64,000 nt of DNA from Hamadaea flava (GCF_024172085.1 NZ_JAMZDZ010000001.1:7812001-7876000); one strand, 5' to 3'; counted from the first letter of the stretch, positions 47,016 to 55,940 are shown. A program made the numbers and translations. The notes: generated by a model not told the origin, from the sequence alone.

Positions 47016-47544
47016 GGTCACCCTGCAAGATGATGTCGAAGGTGTAGCCGTCCGGGCCGGGCTGGGCCAGGAGCGTACTGCGGCGTTCGGGGTCCACCAC
47101 CGCCAGCACGGGGTCGGCCGCGTTGCCCGCCGGCTCGTCGGCGAAGTAGACCCGGGTCACCAGCCGGTCCAGCAGACCCCGGGCGAACACCGACACGTCG
47201 ATGTGCGGCGCCTGGAACAGCTCGCCGTCACCGGGCACGGGCCCCGGTTTGACGGTACGCACGGCGTACCGGCCGTCGGGGTCGGTGCCGCACCGGGCGA
47301 AACCCCGGAAGCCGGGCGTCGCGGCGGATCCCCGCGGATCGTCCGGGTGCGCGAACCGGCCCGCTGGATCGGCCTGCCAGATCTCGATCATGCCCTCGGG
47401 GACGGGGTCGCCCGCGCCGTCGACGATCCGGCCACGCAACCAGATCGCCCCCGGCACGTCGTCGGCGACCGCGTACGGGCCGTCCGGCCAGTCCAGGCCG
47501 AGGCTGAAGAACGGGCCGACGGTCTGCGACGGCGTGGGGATCAC
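46990..47544 (-). CDS. pcaG: Protocatechuate 3,4-dioxygenase alpha subunit
   Basis: 184 aa. It opens IPTPSQTVGPFFSLGLDW, the alpha-subunit hallmark, then VPEGMIEIWQADPAGRFAHP and APHIDVSVFARGLLDRLVTR. The metal-ligand positions of the beta subunit are not all kept (Phe at the first Tyr, single His), as normal for alpha chains. It pairs with PcaH to split protocatechuate to 3-carboxymuconate. It overlaps pcaH by 4 bp. Confidence 0.92.
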   Translation of the reverse strand: MIPTPSQTVGPFFSLGLDWPDGPYAVADDVPGAIWLRGRIVDGAGDPVPEGMIEIWQADPAGRFAHPDDPRGSAATPGFRGFARCGTDPDGRYAVRTVKPGPVPGDGELFQAPHIDVSVFARGLLDRLVTRVYFADEPAGNAADPVLAVVDPERRSTLLAQPGPDGYTFDIILQGDHETVFFAV

Positions 47545-48236
47545 GGCTGCTCCATGGGGGTGGCGTCACGTCCACGAAGGACGATGTCGAACCGGTACGC
47601 CTGCGACCACTCCGGCGCGGTGCGGTCGTAGTCGAACGCCGAGACGAGGCGCTGCCGGGCGGCCGGATCGTGGATGGCGTTGAAGATGGGGTCCTGGAAG
47701 AACAGCGGGTCGTCCGGGAAGTACATCTGGGTCACCAGGCGCTGCGGGAACGCCCGGCCGAACAGGGAGAAGTGGATGTGCGCCGGCCGCCACGCGTTCG
47801 GGTGGTTGCGCCACGGATAGGAGCCGGGCTTGATCGTGGTGAACGTGTAGTCGCCCTGGTCGTCGGTCAGGCAGCGGCCCACTCCAGAGAAGTTCGGGTC
47901 GAGCGGCGCGGCGTGGTTGTCCGCCGAGTGGGCGTACCGGCCGGCCGCGTTGGTCTGCCACACCTCCAGCAGGGTGTTGGGCACCGGGCGGCCGTCGCCG
48001 TCGAGGACCCGGCCGAAGACCTCGATCCGCTGGCCGATCGGCTCGCCGTCGTGCTGCCGGGTCAGGTCGTGGTCGAGCGGCCCGAGGCGGCCCTCGCCCA
48101 GCAGCGGCCCGGTCAGCTCGGTGAGCCGGTGGGGCAGCGCGACGAGCGGCCGTTTCGGGGCGCGCAGCACGGTCGAACCGTACGCGTCCCACGCCAGCGG
48201 CGGCCATTGAGCCGGGTCGGGGTGCCTATACGTCAC
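47541..48236 (-). CDS. pcaH: Protocatechuate 3,4-dioxygenase beta subunit
   Basis: 231 aa from GTG 48236, chosen because GGAGG lies five bases upstream; the longer TTG start at 48248 would bury this site. Iron ligands are Tyr101 (GRYAHS), Tyr140 (GSYPWRN), His153 and His155 (RPAHIH), the intact 2-Tyr/2-His non-haem Fe(III) site. It overlaps pcaJ by 11 bp. With PcaG it forms the intradiol ring-cleaving enzyme. Confidence 0.95.
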   Translation of the reverse strand: MTYRHPDPAQWPPLAWDAYGSTVLRAPKRPLVALPHRLTELTGPLLGEGRLGPLDHDLTRQHDGEPIGQRIEVFGRVLDGDGRPVPNTLLEVWQTNAAGRYAHSADNHAAPLDPNFSGVGRCLTDDQGDYTFTTIKPGSYPWRNHPNAWRPAHIHFSLFGRAFPQRLVTQMYFPDDPLFFQDPIFNAIHDPAARQRLVSAFDYDRTAPEWSQAYRFDIVLRGRDATPMEQP

Positions 48237-48996
48237 CGGTTCCTCCAACGCTTTCTGCCGTCAGCGCGCGCAGCGCGGCCAGCTCATGATCGGTCGGTTC
48301 GGGGGTGACCGCCAGCGGTTCGCGGATCCGCAGCGGCCAGCCGGTCTGTTCGCGTACCCGGTCGGGGTCGACGCCGGGATGCACGCTGGTGAGGGTCAGC
48401 TCGCACGTCTCCGGGTCCGGTTCGAGCACGCCGAGATCGGTGATGACCAGCACCGGCCCGCGTCCGCGCAGACCCAGCCGGGCACGGTGGCCCGGGCCGT
48501 CGCCGAAGCCGACCGAGGTCACGAAGTCGACCTTGTCGACGAGGGTGCGCCGCCGGTGCCGGACCACGACGGCGACCTCCCGGCACGAGGCGGCGATCTC
48601 CGGCGCGCCGCCGGCTCCGGGCAGCCGGACCTTCGGCTGCCGGTAGTCCCCGACGACGGTCGTGTTGATGTTGCCGAACCGGTCCAGCTGCGCGGCCCCC
48701 AGGAAACCGAGGTCGATGCGGCCCGGTTGCAGCCAGTAGTTGAAGATCTCCGGCACACTCACCACCGCGTCCGCGGTCACCGCCAGCTCACCGTCGCCAA
48801 TGGACAAGGGAAGGGTACGCGGACGGGAGCCGATCGTGCCGGACTCGTAGATCAGCGCCAGATCCGGCGCCCCGGTACGCCGGGCGAGGTTGGCCGCGGT
48901 GCTCGGCAGCCCGATGCCGACGAAGCAGGAGGCCCGGCCGATCAGCGCGCGGGCTGCGGTCACCGTCATCATCTCGTCGGCGGTCCACCCGGTCAT
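48226..48996 (-). CDS. pcaJ: 3-oxoadipate CoA-transferase beta subunit
   Basis: 256 aa. It contains ASCFVGIGLPSTAANLARRT and IYESGTIGSRP, where the Glu of YESG is the residue expected to form the CoA thioester. LDRFGNINTTVVGDYRQPKV and LPGAGGAPEIAASCREV follow the type seen in Rhodococcus-like PcaJ and glutaconate transferases. It moves CoA from succinyl-CoA to 3-oxoadipate. It overlaps pcaI by 4 bp and pcaH by 11 bp. Confidence 0.88.
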   Translation of the reverse strand: MTGWTADEMMTVTAARALIGRASCFVGIGLPSTAANLARRTGAPDLALIYESGTIGSRPRTLPLSIGDGELAVTADAVVSVPEIFNYWLQPGRIDLGFLGAAQLDRFGNINTTVVGDYRQPKVRLPGAGGAPEIAASCREVAVVVRHRRRTLVDKVDFVTSVGFGDGPGHRARLGLRGRGPVLVITDLGVLEPDPETCELTLTSVHPGVDPDRVREQTGWPLRIREPLAVTPEPTDHELAALRALTAESVGGTGDV

Positions 48997-49811
48997 GAGC
49001 GCGCCACCGGTTCCAGGACGGTACGCGACAGCCAGTCGAGGAAGGTCTCCCGATCGCGGCTGATCGCGTCCCACGCCCGGTACGCGTCGTTGTCGCGCTC
49101 GTAGTAGTCCTGGGCGTAGGAGGGACGGGCGCCGCCGGGGACCTCGGCCACGGCGGTGACCGCCCAGGCGGGCAGCACGATCGCACCTGGACGGGGAGTC
49201 AGCTCGGGCACGATCTCCTCGACCGTCACCAGCGAGCGCCGGGCGGCCAGCAGGGCCTCCTTCTGCACTCCGGTGATGCCCCAGAGCTGCACCGCACCGC
49301 GCCGGTCGGCCCGCTGCGCGTGGATGATCGTCACGTCGGGGTTCAGCGCGGCGACCGCTGTCAACTCCTCCCCGGTGAACGGGCAGGTCACGGTGGCCAC
49401 CGTGGACGTATGCCGCAACAGGTCGGTGCCGGTGTAGCCGCGCAGCACCGCGAACGGCAGCCCGGACGCGCCGGCCGCGTACCGGTTGGCCATGCCGGCG
49501 TGGCTGTGCTCCTCCAGCCGCAGCGGTTGCGGCCAGCCGTGTTCGACCGCGTCGCGCAGTCGGTGCAGGGAGCCGACGCCCGGGTTGCCGCCCCACGAGA
49601 AGATCAGCCCGCTCGCGCAGCCCGCGCCGATCAGCTGGTCGTAGACGATGTCCGGGGTCATCCGGGCCAGCGTCAGATCCCGCCGCCCTTGACGGATCAG
49701 CTCATGCCCGGCCGCCACCGGGATGAGGTGCGTGAAACCCTCCAGCGCCACGAGGTCGCCGTCGGCGACCAGGCCCGCGATCCCCTCGGCGAGGGTGACG
49801 ATCTCGGCCAT
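48993..49811 (-). CDS. pcaI: 3-oxoadipate CoA-transferase alpha subunit
   Basis: 272 aa, first gene of the pca operon. It has DLVALEGFTHLIPVAAGHEL, GCASGLIFSWGGNPGVGSLH and EEHSHAGMANRYAAGASGLP, typical of the alpha chain in the glutaconate/oxoadipate transferase group. The start at 49811 is 26 bp downstream of operator 1. With PcaJ it activates 3-oxoadipate. The thiolase PcaF that should follow biochemically is not in the window. Confidence 0.88.
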   Translation of the reverse strand: MAEIVTLAEGIAGLVADGDLVALEGFTHLIPVAAGHELIRQGRRDLTLARMTPDIVYDQLIGAGCASGLIFSWGGNPGVGSLHRLRDAVEHGWPQPLRLEEHSHAGMANRYAAGASGLPFAVLRGYTGTDLLRHTSTVATVTCPFTGEELTAVAALNPDVTIIHAQRADRRGAVQLWGITGVQKEALLAARRSLVTVEEIVPELTPRPGAIVLPAWAVTAVAEVPGGARPSYAQDYYERDNDAYRAWDAISRDRETFLDWLSRTVLEPVARS

Positions 49812-49837
49812 GCGGCTCCCGGATGTTCGCTATGCGT

Positions 49838-49850
49838 ACAGAAGTTCTGT
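49838..49850. promoter_or_regulatory. Candidate PcaR operator 1
   Basis: ACAGAAGTTCTGT is a perfect palindrome (6-bp arms, central G) just upstream of pcaI. Confidence 0.6.
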
Positions 49851-49932
49851 GCAGTCACCCTAAGAGGGTCACGGGTCACCGTCAATGGCACCAGAAGCAT
49901 TGACTCTCGCCAGTCTCAGTTCTAGGTTGCCG

Positions 49933-49945
49933 AGAGAACTTCTGT
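49933..49945. promoter_or_regulatory. Candidate PcaR operator 2
   Basis: On the minus strand ACAGAAGTTCTCT, an 11-of-13 match to operator 1 in inverted orientation, 43 bp upstream of the importer gene. Sharing of CACAGAAGTTCT between the two sites supports one regulator for both arms. Confidence 0.6.
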
Positions 49946-49987
49946 GCGGCTACCGAACACCCGAACCCGTCCAGGGATGGAGTTCCC

Positions 49988-50950
49988 ATGCGACGACCCC
50001 TCGTTGCACTCTTCAGCGCGGCTGCGCTCCTCATCACCACCACGCTCTCGGCCTGCGGCTCCTCGCCGGACAAGCCGTCCACGCCCGGCCAGCCCGACGC
50101 GGTCGACGTCGGCGTGATCGCCATCGTCGACGTCGCCCCGATCTACCTCGGCAAGCAGCAGGGCTTCTTCAGCAAGCGCAACATCAACCTCAACCTCACG
50201 ACCGCCCAGGGCGGTGCGGCGATCGTGCCCGGCGTCGTCAGCGGGCAGTACCAGTTCGGCTTCAGCAACACGCTGTCGCTGCTGGTCGCCACCGAGAAAG
50301 GCGTACCGGTCAAGGCCGTCTGCAACGGCAACACCTCCACCGGCAAGGACGGCGAGGACTTCGGCGGTCTGTTCGTCAAGGCGGGCAGCCCGATCACCTC
50401 GCCCAAGGACCTGGTCGGCAAGACGGTGGCGACCAACACCCTCAAGAACATCGTCGAGCTGAGCGTCCGCGCCTCGGTCAAGAAAGCCGGCGGCGACCCG
50501 GCCGGCGTCAAGTTCACCGAGCTGCCGTTCCCCGACATGCTCCCGGCCCTGCAGGCCGGCCGGGTCGACGGCGTCTTCGTCGTCGAGCCGTTCCAGGCCG
50601 CCGCCGTCGCGGCCGGCGCGAAGAAGATCGCCTCCAGCTTCGTCGACCTCGCCGGCAACCTGACCATCTCGATGTACTTCACCTCCAAGCAGCTCGCGAC
50701 GTCGAACCCGGATCTGGTCGCGCGGTTCACCGAGGCGATGAAGGAATCCCTCGCGTACGCCGAGAGTCATCCGGACGACGTGCGCACAGTGCTCGGCACG
50801 TACACCCAGATCTCGGCCGAGGTGCGGGCGAAACTGACCCTGCCCAAGTTCCCGGCCGACATCGACAAGGCGTCCGTGCAGTCCGTCGGCGACCAGGCGC
50901 AGAGCCTCGGCCTGCTGACCAAGGCGCCTGACCTGAACCTGCTGCCGTGA
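49988..50950 (+). CDS. ABC importer substrate-binding lipoprotein (NMT1/SsuA type)
   Basis: 320 aa, ATG 49988 with GGATGGAG upstream. Lipobox LSAC anchors it outside. The mature part opens DVGVIAIVDVAPIYLGKQQG then NINLNLTTAQGGAAIVPGVV, as in binding proteins for nitrate, taurine, alkanesulfonates or aromatic acids. Located divergently from pcaI and upstream of aldehyde dehydrogenase and pobA, it should bind an aromatic acid or aldehyde. It starts a six-gene operon with tight overlaps. Confidence 0.85.
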   Translation: MRRPLVALFSAAALLITTTLSACGSSPDKPSTPGQPDAVDVGVIAIVDVAPIYLGKQQGFFSKRNINLNLTTAQGGAAIVPGVVSGQYQFGFSNTLSLLVATEKGVPVKAVCNGNTSTGKDGEDFGGLFVKAGSPITSPKDLVGKTVATNTLKNIVELSVRASVKKAGGDPAGVKFTELPFPDMLPALQAGRVDGVFVVEPFQAAAVAAGAKKIASSFVDLAGNLTISMYFTSKQLATSNPDLVARFTEAMKESLAYAESHPDDVRTVLGTYTQISAEVRAKLTLPKFPADIDKASVQSVGDQAQSLGLLTKAPDLNLLP

Positions 50951-51714
50951 ACCGGACCGCGCTGAGCCTGCTCGGCCTGGCCACGTTCGCCGCCATCGGA
51001 GAGGTCGCGCCGCGGATCGGTCTCGTGCCGGCCGCGTACGCCCCGCCGACCAGCCGGATCGCGGTAGCGCTCGCCGATGAGGCCGCCACCGGGCGGTTCT
51101 GGCTCGCGTTGCGCGACACCGTCCTGACCTGGGCGTTGGGGCTGGCGATCGCGGTGGTGGCGGGCGTGGTCATCGGCGTGCTGCTCGGCGCGGTCCCGGT
51201 CCTCTGGGCGGTCTCGTCATCCACTGTGGAGTTCCTGCGCCCGATTCCCTCGGTGGCCCTGATCCCGCTCGTCGTCGTCCTGTACGGCTCCACGATCCGC
51301 TCCACCGTGGTCCTCGTCGTGTACGCCGCCTTCTGGCAGGTACTGCTGCAAGTCCTGCACGGGGTGGCCGACGTGGACCCGGTGGCGCGGGACACCGCCC
51401 GCGTCTACGGCCTCGGCCGGTGGGCGCGGGTGCGGTACCTCGTCTGGCCGACCGCGCTGCCCTACGTCGTCACCGGCGTACGCCTGGCCGCGTCGGTCGC
51501 GCTGATCCTGGCCGTCACCGGCGAGTTGGTCGTCGGCTCGCCAGGACTGGGCAAGGAGATCGAAGTGGCCCGGCAGAGCGCCGCGGTTCCCCTGGTGTAC
51601 GCCCTGGTGACCGTCTGCGGACTGCTCGGAGTCCTCGCCAACGTCGCGACGCGGGCGGTGGAACGCCGCGTCCTGGCGTGGCACGCCGCCGTCCGGACGG
51701 AGGTGGGTACGTGA
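50947..51714 (+). CDS. ABC transporter permease (SsuC/TauC type) 1
   Basis: 255 aa, six predicted spans, GTG start overlapping the binding-protein stop by 4 bp. BPD_transp_1 domain with the loop DPVARDTARVYGLGRWARVR in place of the EAA motif. FLRPIPSVALIPLVVVLYGS is the conserved stretch of the SsuC/TauC group. The N-terminus (SLLGLATFAAIGEVAPRIGL) forms the first span. Confidence 0.88.
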   Translation: MNRTALSLLGLATFAAIGEVAPRIGLVPAAYAPPTSRIAVALADEAATGRFWLALRDTVLTWALGLAIAVVAGVVIGVLLGAVPVLWAVSSSTVEFLRPIPSVALIPLVVVLYGSTIRSTVVLVVYAAFWQVLLQVLHGVADVDPVARDTARVYGLGRWARVRYLVWPTALPYVVTGVRLAASVALILAVTGELVVGSPGLGKEIEVARQSAAVPLVYALVTVCGLLGVLANVATRAVERRVLAWHAAVRTEVGT

Positions 51715-52484
51715 TCTTCGTCCGGCGCGTTCTCCTCGCGGTCGCCCTGCCGATCGCGTTGCTGGCCGTCTGGTGGTTCACCAGCGCCGACAGCCAGGCG
51801 TACCAGTGGCCGCCGTTGTCGCGCATCCTGCAGGCGTTCCTCGACACGTGGACGCCCGACAAGCTGCGGACCGACGTGCTGCCCAGCCTGATCCGGCTCG
51901 GCGCCGGCTATGCCCTGGCTCTCGTCGCCGGGATCGCCCTCGGCGTGCTGATCGGCGGGTCGGCCGGGCTGCGGGCGTACCTGGAACCGGTGCTGGAGTT
52001 CATGCGGGCCATCCCGCCGCCCGTCGTCGTCCCGATCATCATGCTGGTCCTCGGGATCGGCGACACCATGAAGATCGTCGTCATCGCATTCGGCTGCGTC
52101 TGGCCGATCCTGCTCAACACGGTCGAAGGCGTACGCGGCCGGGACGAGGTGCTCGACGACACCTGCCGCACCTACGGCATCCGGGGCGGGCTGCGGCTGC
52201 GGCACCTGGTGCTGCGCGCGGCCAGCCCGCAGATCCTCACCGGAGCGCGGCAGGCCCTGTCGATCGCGATCATCCTGATGGTGATCAGCGAGCTGTTCGC
52301 GGCCGAGAACGGGCTCGGCTTCACCGTCATGCAGTTCTCCCGCGGCTTCGAGATCCCCGAGATGTGGAGCGGAGTCTTCCTCCTCGGCCTGCTCGGCGTC
52401 GTCCTGGCGGTCGCGTACCGGCTGGTCGAACGGTGGCTGTTGCGGTGGTACCACGGCGCACGCGCCCACGAGCGGGAGTGGTGA
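51711..52484 (+). CDS. ABC transporter permease (SsuC/TauC type) 2
   Basis: 257 aa, GTG start with 4-bp overlap. Six spans and FMRAIPPPVVVPIIMLVLGI parallel the first permease, and DEVLDDTCRTYGIRGGLRLR is its ATPase-contact loop. Two distinct permeases imply a heterodimeric channel, which is less usual for this importer type, where homodimers are common. The stop overlaps the ATPase start (TGATG). Confidence 0.88.
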   Translation: MIFVRRVLLAVALPIALLAVWWFTSADSQAYQWPPLSRILQAFLDTWTPDKLRTDVLPSLIRLGAGYALALVAGIALGVLIGGSAGLRAYLEPVLEFMRAIPPPVVVPIIMLVLGIGDTMKIVVIAFGCVWPILLNTVEGVRGRDEVLDDTCRTYGIRGGLRLRHLVLRAASPQILTGARQALSIAIILMVISELFAAENGLGFTVMQFSRGFEIPEMWSGVFLLGLLGVVLAVAYRLVERWLLRWYHGARAHEREW

Positions 52485-53257
52485 TGGGAATGCTCGAAGT
52501 AAGCGGGCTGCGCAAGGTCTACGAGGGCCACGGCCGCCGGGTCGAGGCCATCGGCGACCTGACCCTCACCGTCCCGCAGGGATCGCTGACCTGCGTCGTC
52601 GGCCCGTCCGGCTGCGGCAAGACCACGCTGCTGCGCTGCGTCGCCGGACTGCTGCCGGCCACCGCCGGCGAGGTACGCGTCCAAGGCGTACCGGTCACTG
52701 GTCCGACGCCGGGGCTGGCCGTCGTCTTCCAGGAATACGGCCGCTCCCTGTTCCCATGGCTACGCGTACGCCAGAACGTCGAACTGCCGTTGAAGGCCGC
52801 CGGGCTGCCCCGCCAGCAACGCACCGCCCTGGTGGGAGAGGCACTGGCCGCCGTCGGGCTGGAGGACGCCCATTCGGCGTACCCGTGGCAGTTGTCGGGT
52901 GGGATGCAGCAGCGGGTGGCGATCGCGCGCGCCATCGCGTACCAGCCGAAAGTGCTGTTGATGGACGAGCCGTTCGCGGCCGTCGACGCCCAGACCCGCG
53001 CGGATCTGGAAGATCTGATCCGCGCGGTGTGGCGGCGGCTCGGCGTGACCTTGCTGTTCGTCACCCACGACATCGACGAAGCCGTGTACCTGGGGGAGCG
53101 CGTCATCGTGCTGTCGGCGTCGCCGACGCGAGTGGCCGAAGACTTCCCGATCGACCTGCCCGACGAGCGCGACCAGCTCGGCACCCGCGCCGACCCACGG
53201 TTCACCGAACTGCGCGGCCGGGTGTACGCCCAGATCCAGAAAGCGAAATCTCGATGA
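52484..53257 (+). CDS. ABC transporter ATP-binding protein (SsuB/TauB type)
   Basis: 257 aa from ATG 52484. Walker A GPSGCGKTT, Q-loop FQEYGRSLFPWLRV, signature LSGGMQQRVAIARA, Walker B VLLMDEPFAAVD and THDIDEAVYLGERVIVLSAS are all intact, matching the nitrate/sulfonate/taurine ATPase group. It powers the importer encoded just upstream and overlaps the aldehyde dehydrogenase by 4 bp. Confidence 0.9.
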   Translation: MGMLEVSGLRKVYEGHGRRVEAIGDLTLTVPQGSLTCVVGPSGCGKTTLLRCVAGLLPATAGEVRVQGVPVTGPTPGLAVVFQEYGRSLFPWLRVRQNVELPLKAAGLPRQQRTALVGEALAAVGLEDAHSAYPWQLSGGMQQRVAIARAIAYQPKVLLMDEPFAAVDAQTRADLEDLIRAVWRRLGVTLLFVTHDIDEAVYLGERVIVLSASPTRVAEDFPIDLPDERDQLGTRADPRFTELRGRVYAQIQKAKSR

Positions 53258-54711
53258 GCTTCTTCGACGCGAACACCTGGGACGGCAAGATCTACAGTGG
53301 CCGGTGGCAGCCCGCGAACGGCGGGTCGATCCCGATCGTCGAACCCGCCACCAGTGGCGTGCTGGGCCGCAGCGGGCTCGCCGACGCGACCGACGTCGCC
53401 GAGGCGGCCGTGGCCGCCGCGAACGCCCAGCGTGACTGGGCGGCCACCAGCTTCGAGGAACGCGCGGCCGTCCTGCGCCGCGCCGGCACGCTCGTCGAAC
53501 AGCACGCCGCCGAGCTACGCGACTGGGTGATCCGCGAAACCGGCGCCGTGCCCGGCATGGCCGACTTCGCCGTCGGCGTCGCCGCCCAGGAATGCTACGA
53601 GGCGGCCGCCCTGGCGCACCGGCCGCAAGGCGAGATCCTGCAGACCAACCAGCCGCGGCTGTCGTTGCTGCGCCGCGTCCCGGTCGGCGTCGTCGGCGTG
53701 ATCTCCCCGTTCAACGTGCCGCTGATCCTGTCGATCCGCTCAGTCGCGCCGGCGCTGGCGCTGGGCAACGCCGTCGTGCTCAAACCCGACCCCCGTACGC
53801 CGGTCAGCGGCGGCTTCGCCCTTGCCCGGATCTTCGAGGAAGCCGGCCTGCGCGAAGGAGTGCTGCACGTAATGCCCGGCGGAGCCGAAGCCGGCGAGGC
53901 GCTGGTCGCCCACCCGCTCATCCGGGTCATCTCCTTCACCGGCGCCACCTCGACCGGCCGCAAGGTCGCCGAACTCGCCGCCCGCCACCTCAAGCGGGTT
54001 CACCTGGAACTGGGCGGGAACTCGGCGCTGATCGTGCTCGCCGACGCCGACCTCGACAAGGCGGTCTCGGCCGGGGCGTGGGGCTCGTTCCTGCACCAGG
54101 GCCAGATCTGCATGACCGCCGGCCGGCACCTCGTGCACTCCGCGGTTTACGACACCTACGTCTCCGCGCTGGCCGAACACGCGTCACACCTGCCGGTGGG
54201 CGATCCGTTCACCGCTCCCGTGGCCCTCGGACCGCTGATCGACTCGTCCCAGCGCGACAAGGTGCACGCGCTGGTGACCGACACCGTCGGTGCCGGAGCC
54301 CGGCTCGCAGCGGGTGGCACCTTCGACGACCTCTTCTACCGGCCGACCGTCCTCGCCGAGGTCCGCCCCGACATGGCCGCCTACGCGCAGGAGGTGTTCG
54401 GGCCGGTCGCCCCGGTCGTTCCGTTCACCGACCTCGAGGAGGCCGCGTCGCTGGCCCGCGGCTCCGCCTACGGGCTGTCGCTGAGCATTCTCACCGGTGA
54501 CGCGATGCGCGGCCTGGCCCTGGCCGAGCAGATCCCGAGCGGCATCGTCCACATCAACGACCAGACCGTCAACGACGAGGCAGTCGCCCCGTTCGGCGGC
54601 GTCCTCGACTCCGGCACCGGGGCGCGCTTCGGCGGCGCAGGCAACCTCGACGCGTTCACCGAGCAACGCTGGGTCACCCTCCGGGGGACGATCCCGGCGT
54701 ACCCGTTCTGA
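53254..54711 (+). CDS. Aromatic aldehyde dehydrogenase (benzaldehyde/vanillin type)
   Basis: 485 aa, ATG 53254 overlapping the ATPase stop. NAD-site VVGVISPFNVPLILSIRSVA, general-base Glu in LELGGNSALIVLADADLDKA, catalytic Cys in GQICMTAGRH and late NDEAVAPFGG identify the superfamily. The N-terminal MSFFDANTWDGKIYSGRW is typical of benzaldehyde and vanillin dehydrogenases. Placed between an importer and pobA, it most likely oxidises 4-hydroxybenzaldehyde or a close relative to the acid that pobA hydroxylates. Confidence 0.85.
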   Translation: MSFFDANTWDGKIYSGRWQPANGGSIPIVEPATSGVLGRSGLADATDVAEAAVAAANAQRDWAATSFEERAAVLRRAGTLVEQHAAELRDWVIRETGAVPGMADFAVGVAAQECYEAAALAHRPQGEILQTNQPRLSLLRRVPVGVVGVISPFNVPLILSIRSVAPALALGNAVVLKPDPRTPVSGGFALARIFEEAGLREGVLHVMPGGAEAGEALVAHPLIRVISFTGATSTGRKVAELAARHLKRVHLELGGNSALIVLADADLDKAVSAGAWGSFLHQGQICMTAGRHLVHSAVYDTYVSALAEHASHLPVGDPFTAPVALGPLIDSSQRDKVHALVTDTVGAGARLAAGGTFDDLFYRPTVLAEVRPDMAAYAQEVFGPVAPVVPFTDLEEAASLARGSAYGLSLSILTGDAMRGLALAEQIPSGIVHINDQTVNDEAVAPFGGVLDSGTGARFGGAGNLDAFTEQRWVTLRGTIPAYPF

Positions 54712-54730
54712 TGCGGGGACAGTAGTGGGG

Positions 54731-55888
54731 GTGAGGACGCAAGTCGGCATCGTCGGGGCCGGACCAGCCGGCCTCGTGCTCGCGCATCTGTTGCACCTGA
54801 ACGGCATCGACTCCGTCGTGGTCGAACGCCAGACCCGCGACCACGTGGAGAAGCGCATCCGCGCCGGGGTGCTCGAACACGGCACCGTCGACCTGCTCAC
54901 CGCGGCCGGGCTGGGCGACCGGCTCCTGCGTGAGCGCATGGTCCATCACGGCGTCGAGCTGCTGTTCGACCGGGTCGGCCACCGGGTGCCGCTCACCGAG
55001 CTGACCGGCCGCGAGATCACCATCTACGGCCAGCACGAGCTGGTCAAGGACCTGATCAGCGCGCGGCTCGACACGGAACGTCCGCTGCACTTCGAAGCCG
55101 CCGACGTCCAGGTCGACGGCACCGAGCTGACCTTCCACGTGGACGGGACACAGACGACTGTGGAATGCGACTTCATCGCCGGGTGCGACGGCTTCCACGG
55201 GATCAGCCGAGCGGGCATCCCGCCGTCGGCGCTCACCGTCTTCGAGCGGGAATATCCGCACGCCTGGCTCGGCGTGCTCGCGCAGGCGCCGCCCGCCTCC
55301 GACGAGCTGGTGTACGCGTACCACGATCGTGGATTCGCCCTGCACAGCATGCGTACGCCCGACATCACCCGGCTGTATCTCCAGGTTCCCGCCGACACCG
55401 ACGCCGCGGACTGGCCGGACGCGAGAATCTGGGACGAGCTGCGTACGCGGCTGGATCGCGACGATCCCCGCTGGCAGCTGAACGAAGGCCCGATCCTGGA
55501 GAAGTCGGTAGCCGCCATGCGCAGTTTCGTGGTCACTCCGATGCAGCACGAGCAGCTGTTCCTCGCCGGGGATGCCGCGCACATCGTCCCGCCGACCGGA
55601 GCGAAAGGACTGAACCTCGCCGTCGCCGACGTCGCCGTGCTCGCGGAAGGCTTCGCGGAGTACTACGCCGGGCGCGGCTCCGGCCTGCTCCGGCGATATT
55701 CCGAGACCTGCCTCCGGCGAGTCTGGCGGGTGCAGCACTTCTCCTGGTGGATGACCTCGATGCTGCACCGCGTGGACGACGACCCGTTCACCCGTGAGCT
55801 GCAACTGTCGCAACTGCGGTACGTGACCTCGTCCACCGCCGCCGCCACGACGCTCGCCGAGAACTACGTCGGCTTCCCGATGGCCTGA
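54731..55888 (+). CDS. pobA: 4-hydroxybenzoate 3-monooxygenase
   Basis: 385 aa from GTG 54731. FAD motif VGIVGAGPAGLVLAHLLHLN, the PobA-specific HVEKRIRAGVLEHGTVDLL, the DG motif AGCDGFHG and FLAGDAAHIVPPTGAKGLNL identify this flavoprotein. It makes protocatechuate from 4-hydroxybenzoate with NAD(P)H and oxygen, so its product feeds PcaGH directly. Last gene of the plus-strand operon, 19 bp after the dehydrogenase. Confidence 0.93.
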   Translation: MRTQVGIVGAGPAGLVLAHLLHLNGIDSVVVERQTRDHVEKRIRAGVLEHGTVDLLTAAGLGDRLLRERMVHHGVELLFDRVGHRVPLTELTGREITIYGQHELVKDLISARLDTERPLHFEAADVQVDGTELTFHVDGTQTTVECDFIAGCDGFHGISRAGIPPSALTVFEREYPHAWLGVLAQAPPASDELVYAYHDRGFALHSMRTPDITRLYLQVPADTDAADWPDARIWDELRTRLDRDDPRWQLNEGPILEKSVAAMRSFVVTPMQHEQLFLAGDAAHIVPPTGAKGLNLAVADVAVLAEGFAEYYAGRGSGLLRRYSETCLRRVWRVQHFSWWMTSMLHRVDDDPFTRELQLSQLRYVTSSTAAATTLAENYVGFPMA

Positions 55889-55940
55889 CCCATATCGGGG
55901 TCGCGGCCCGGCGGCGTGCGCGGCGTGTCATAGTGCGCGC

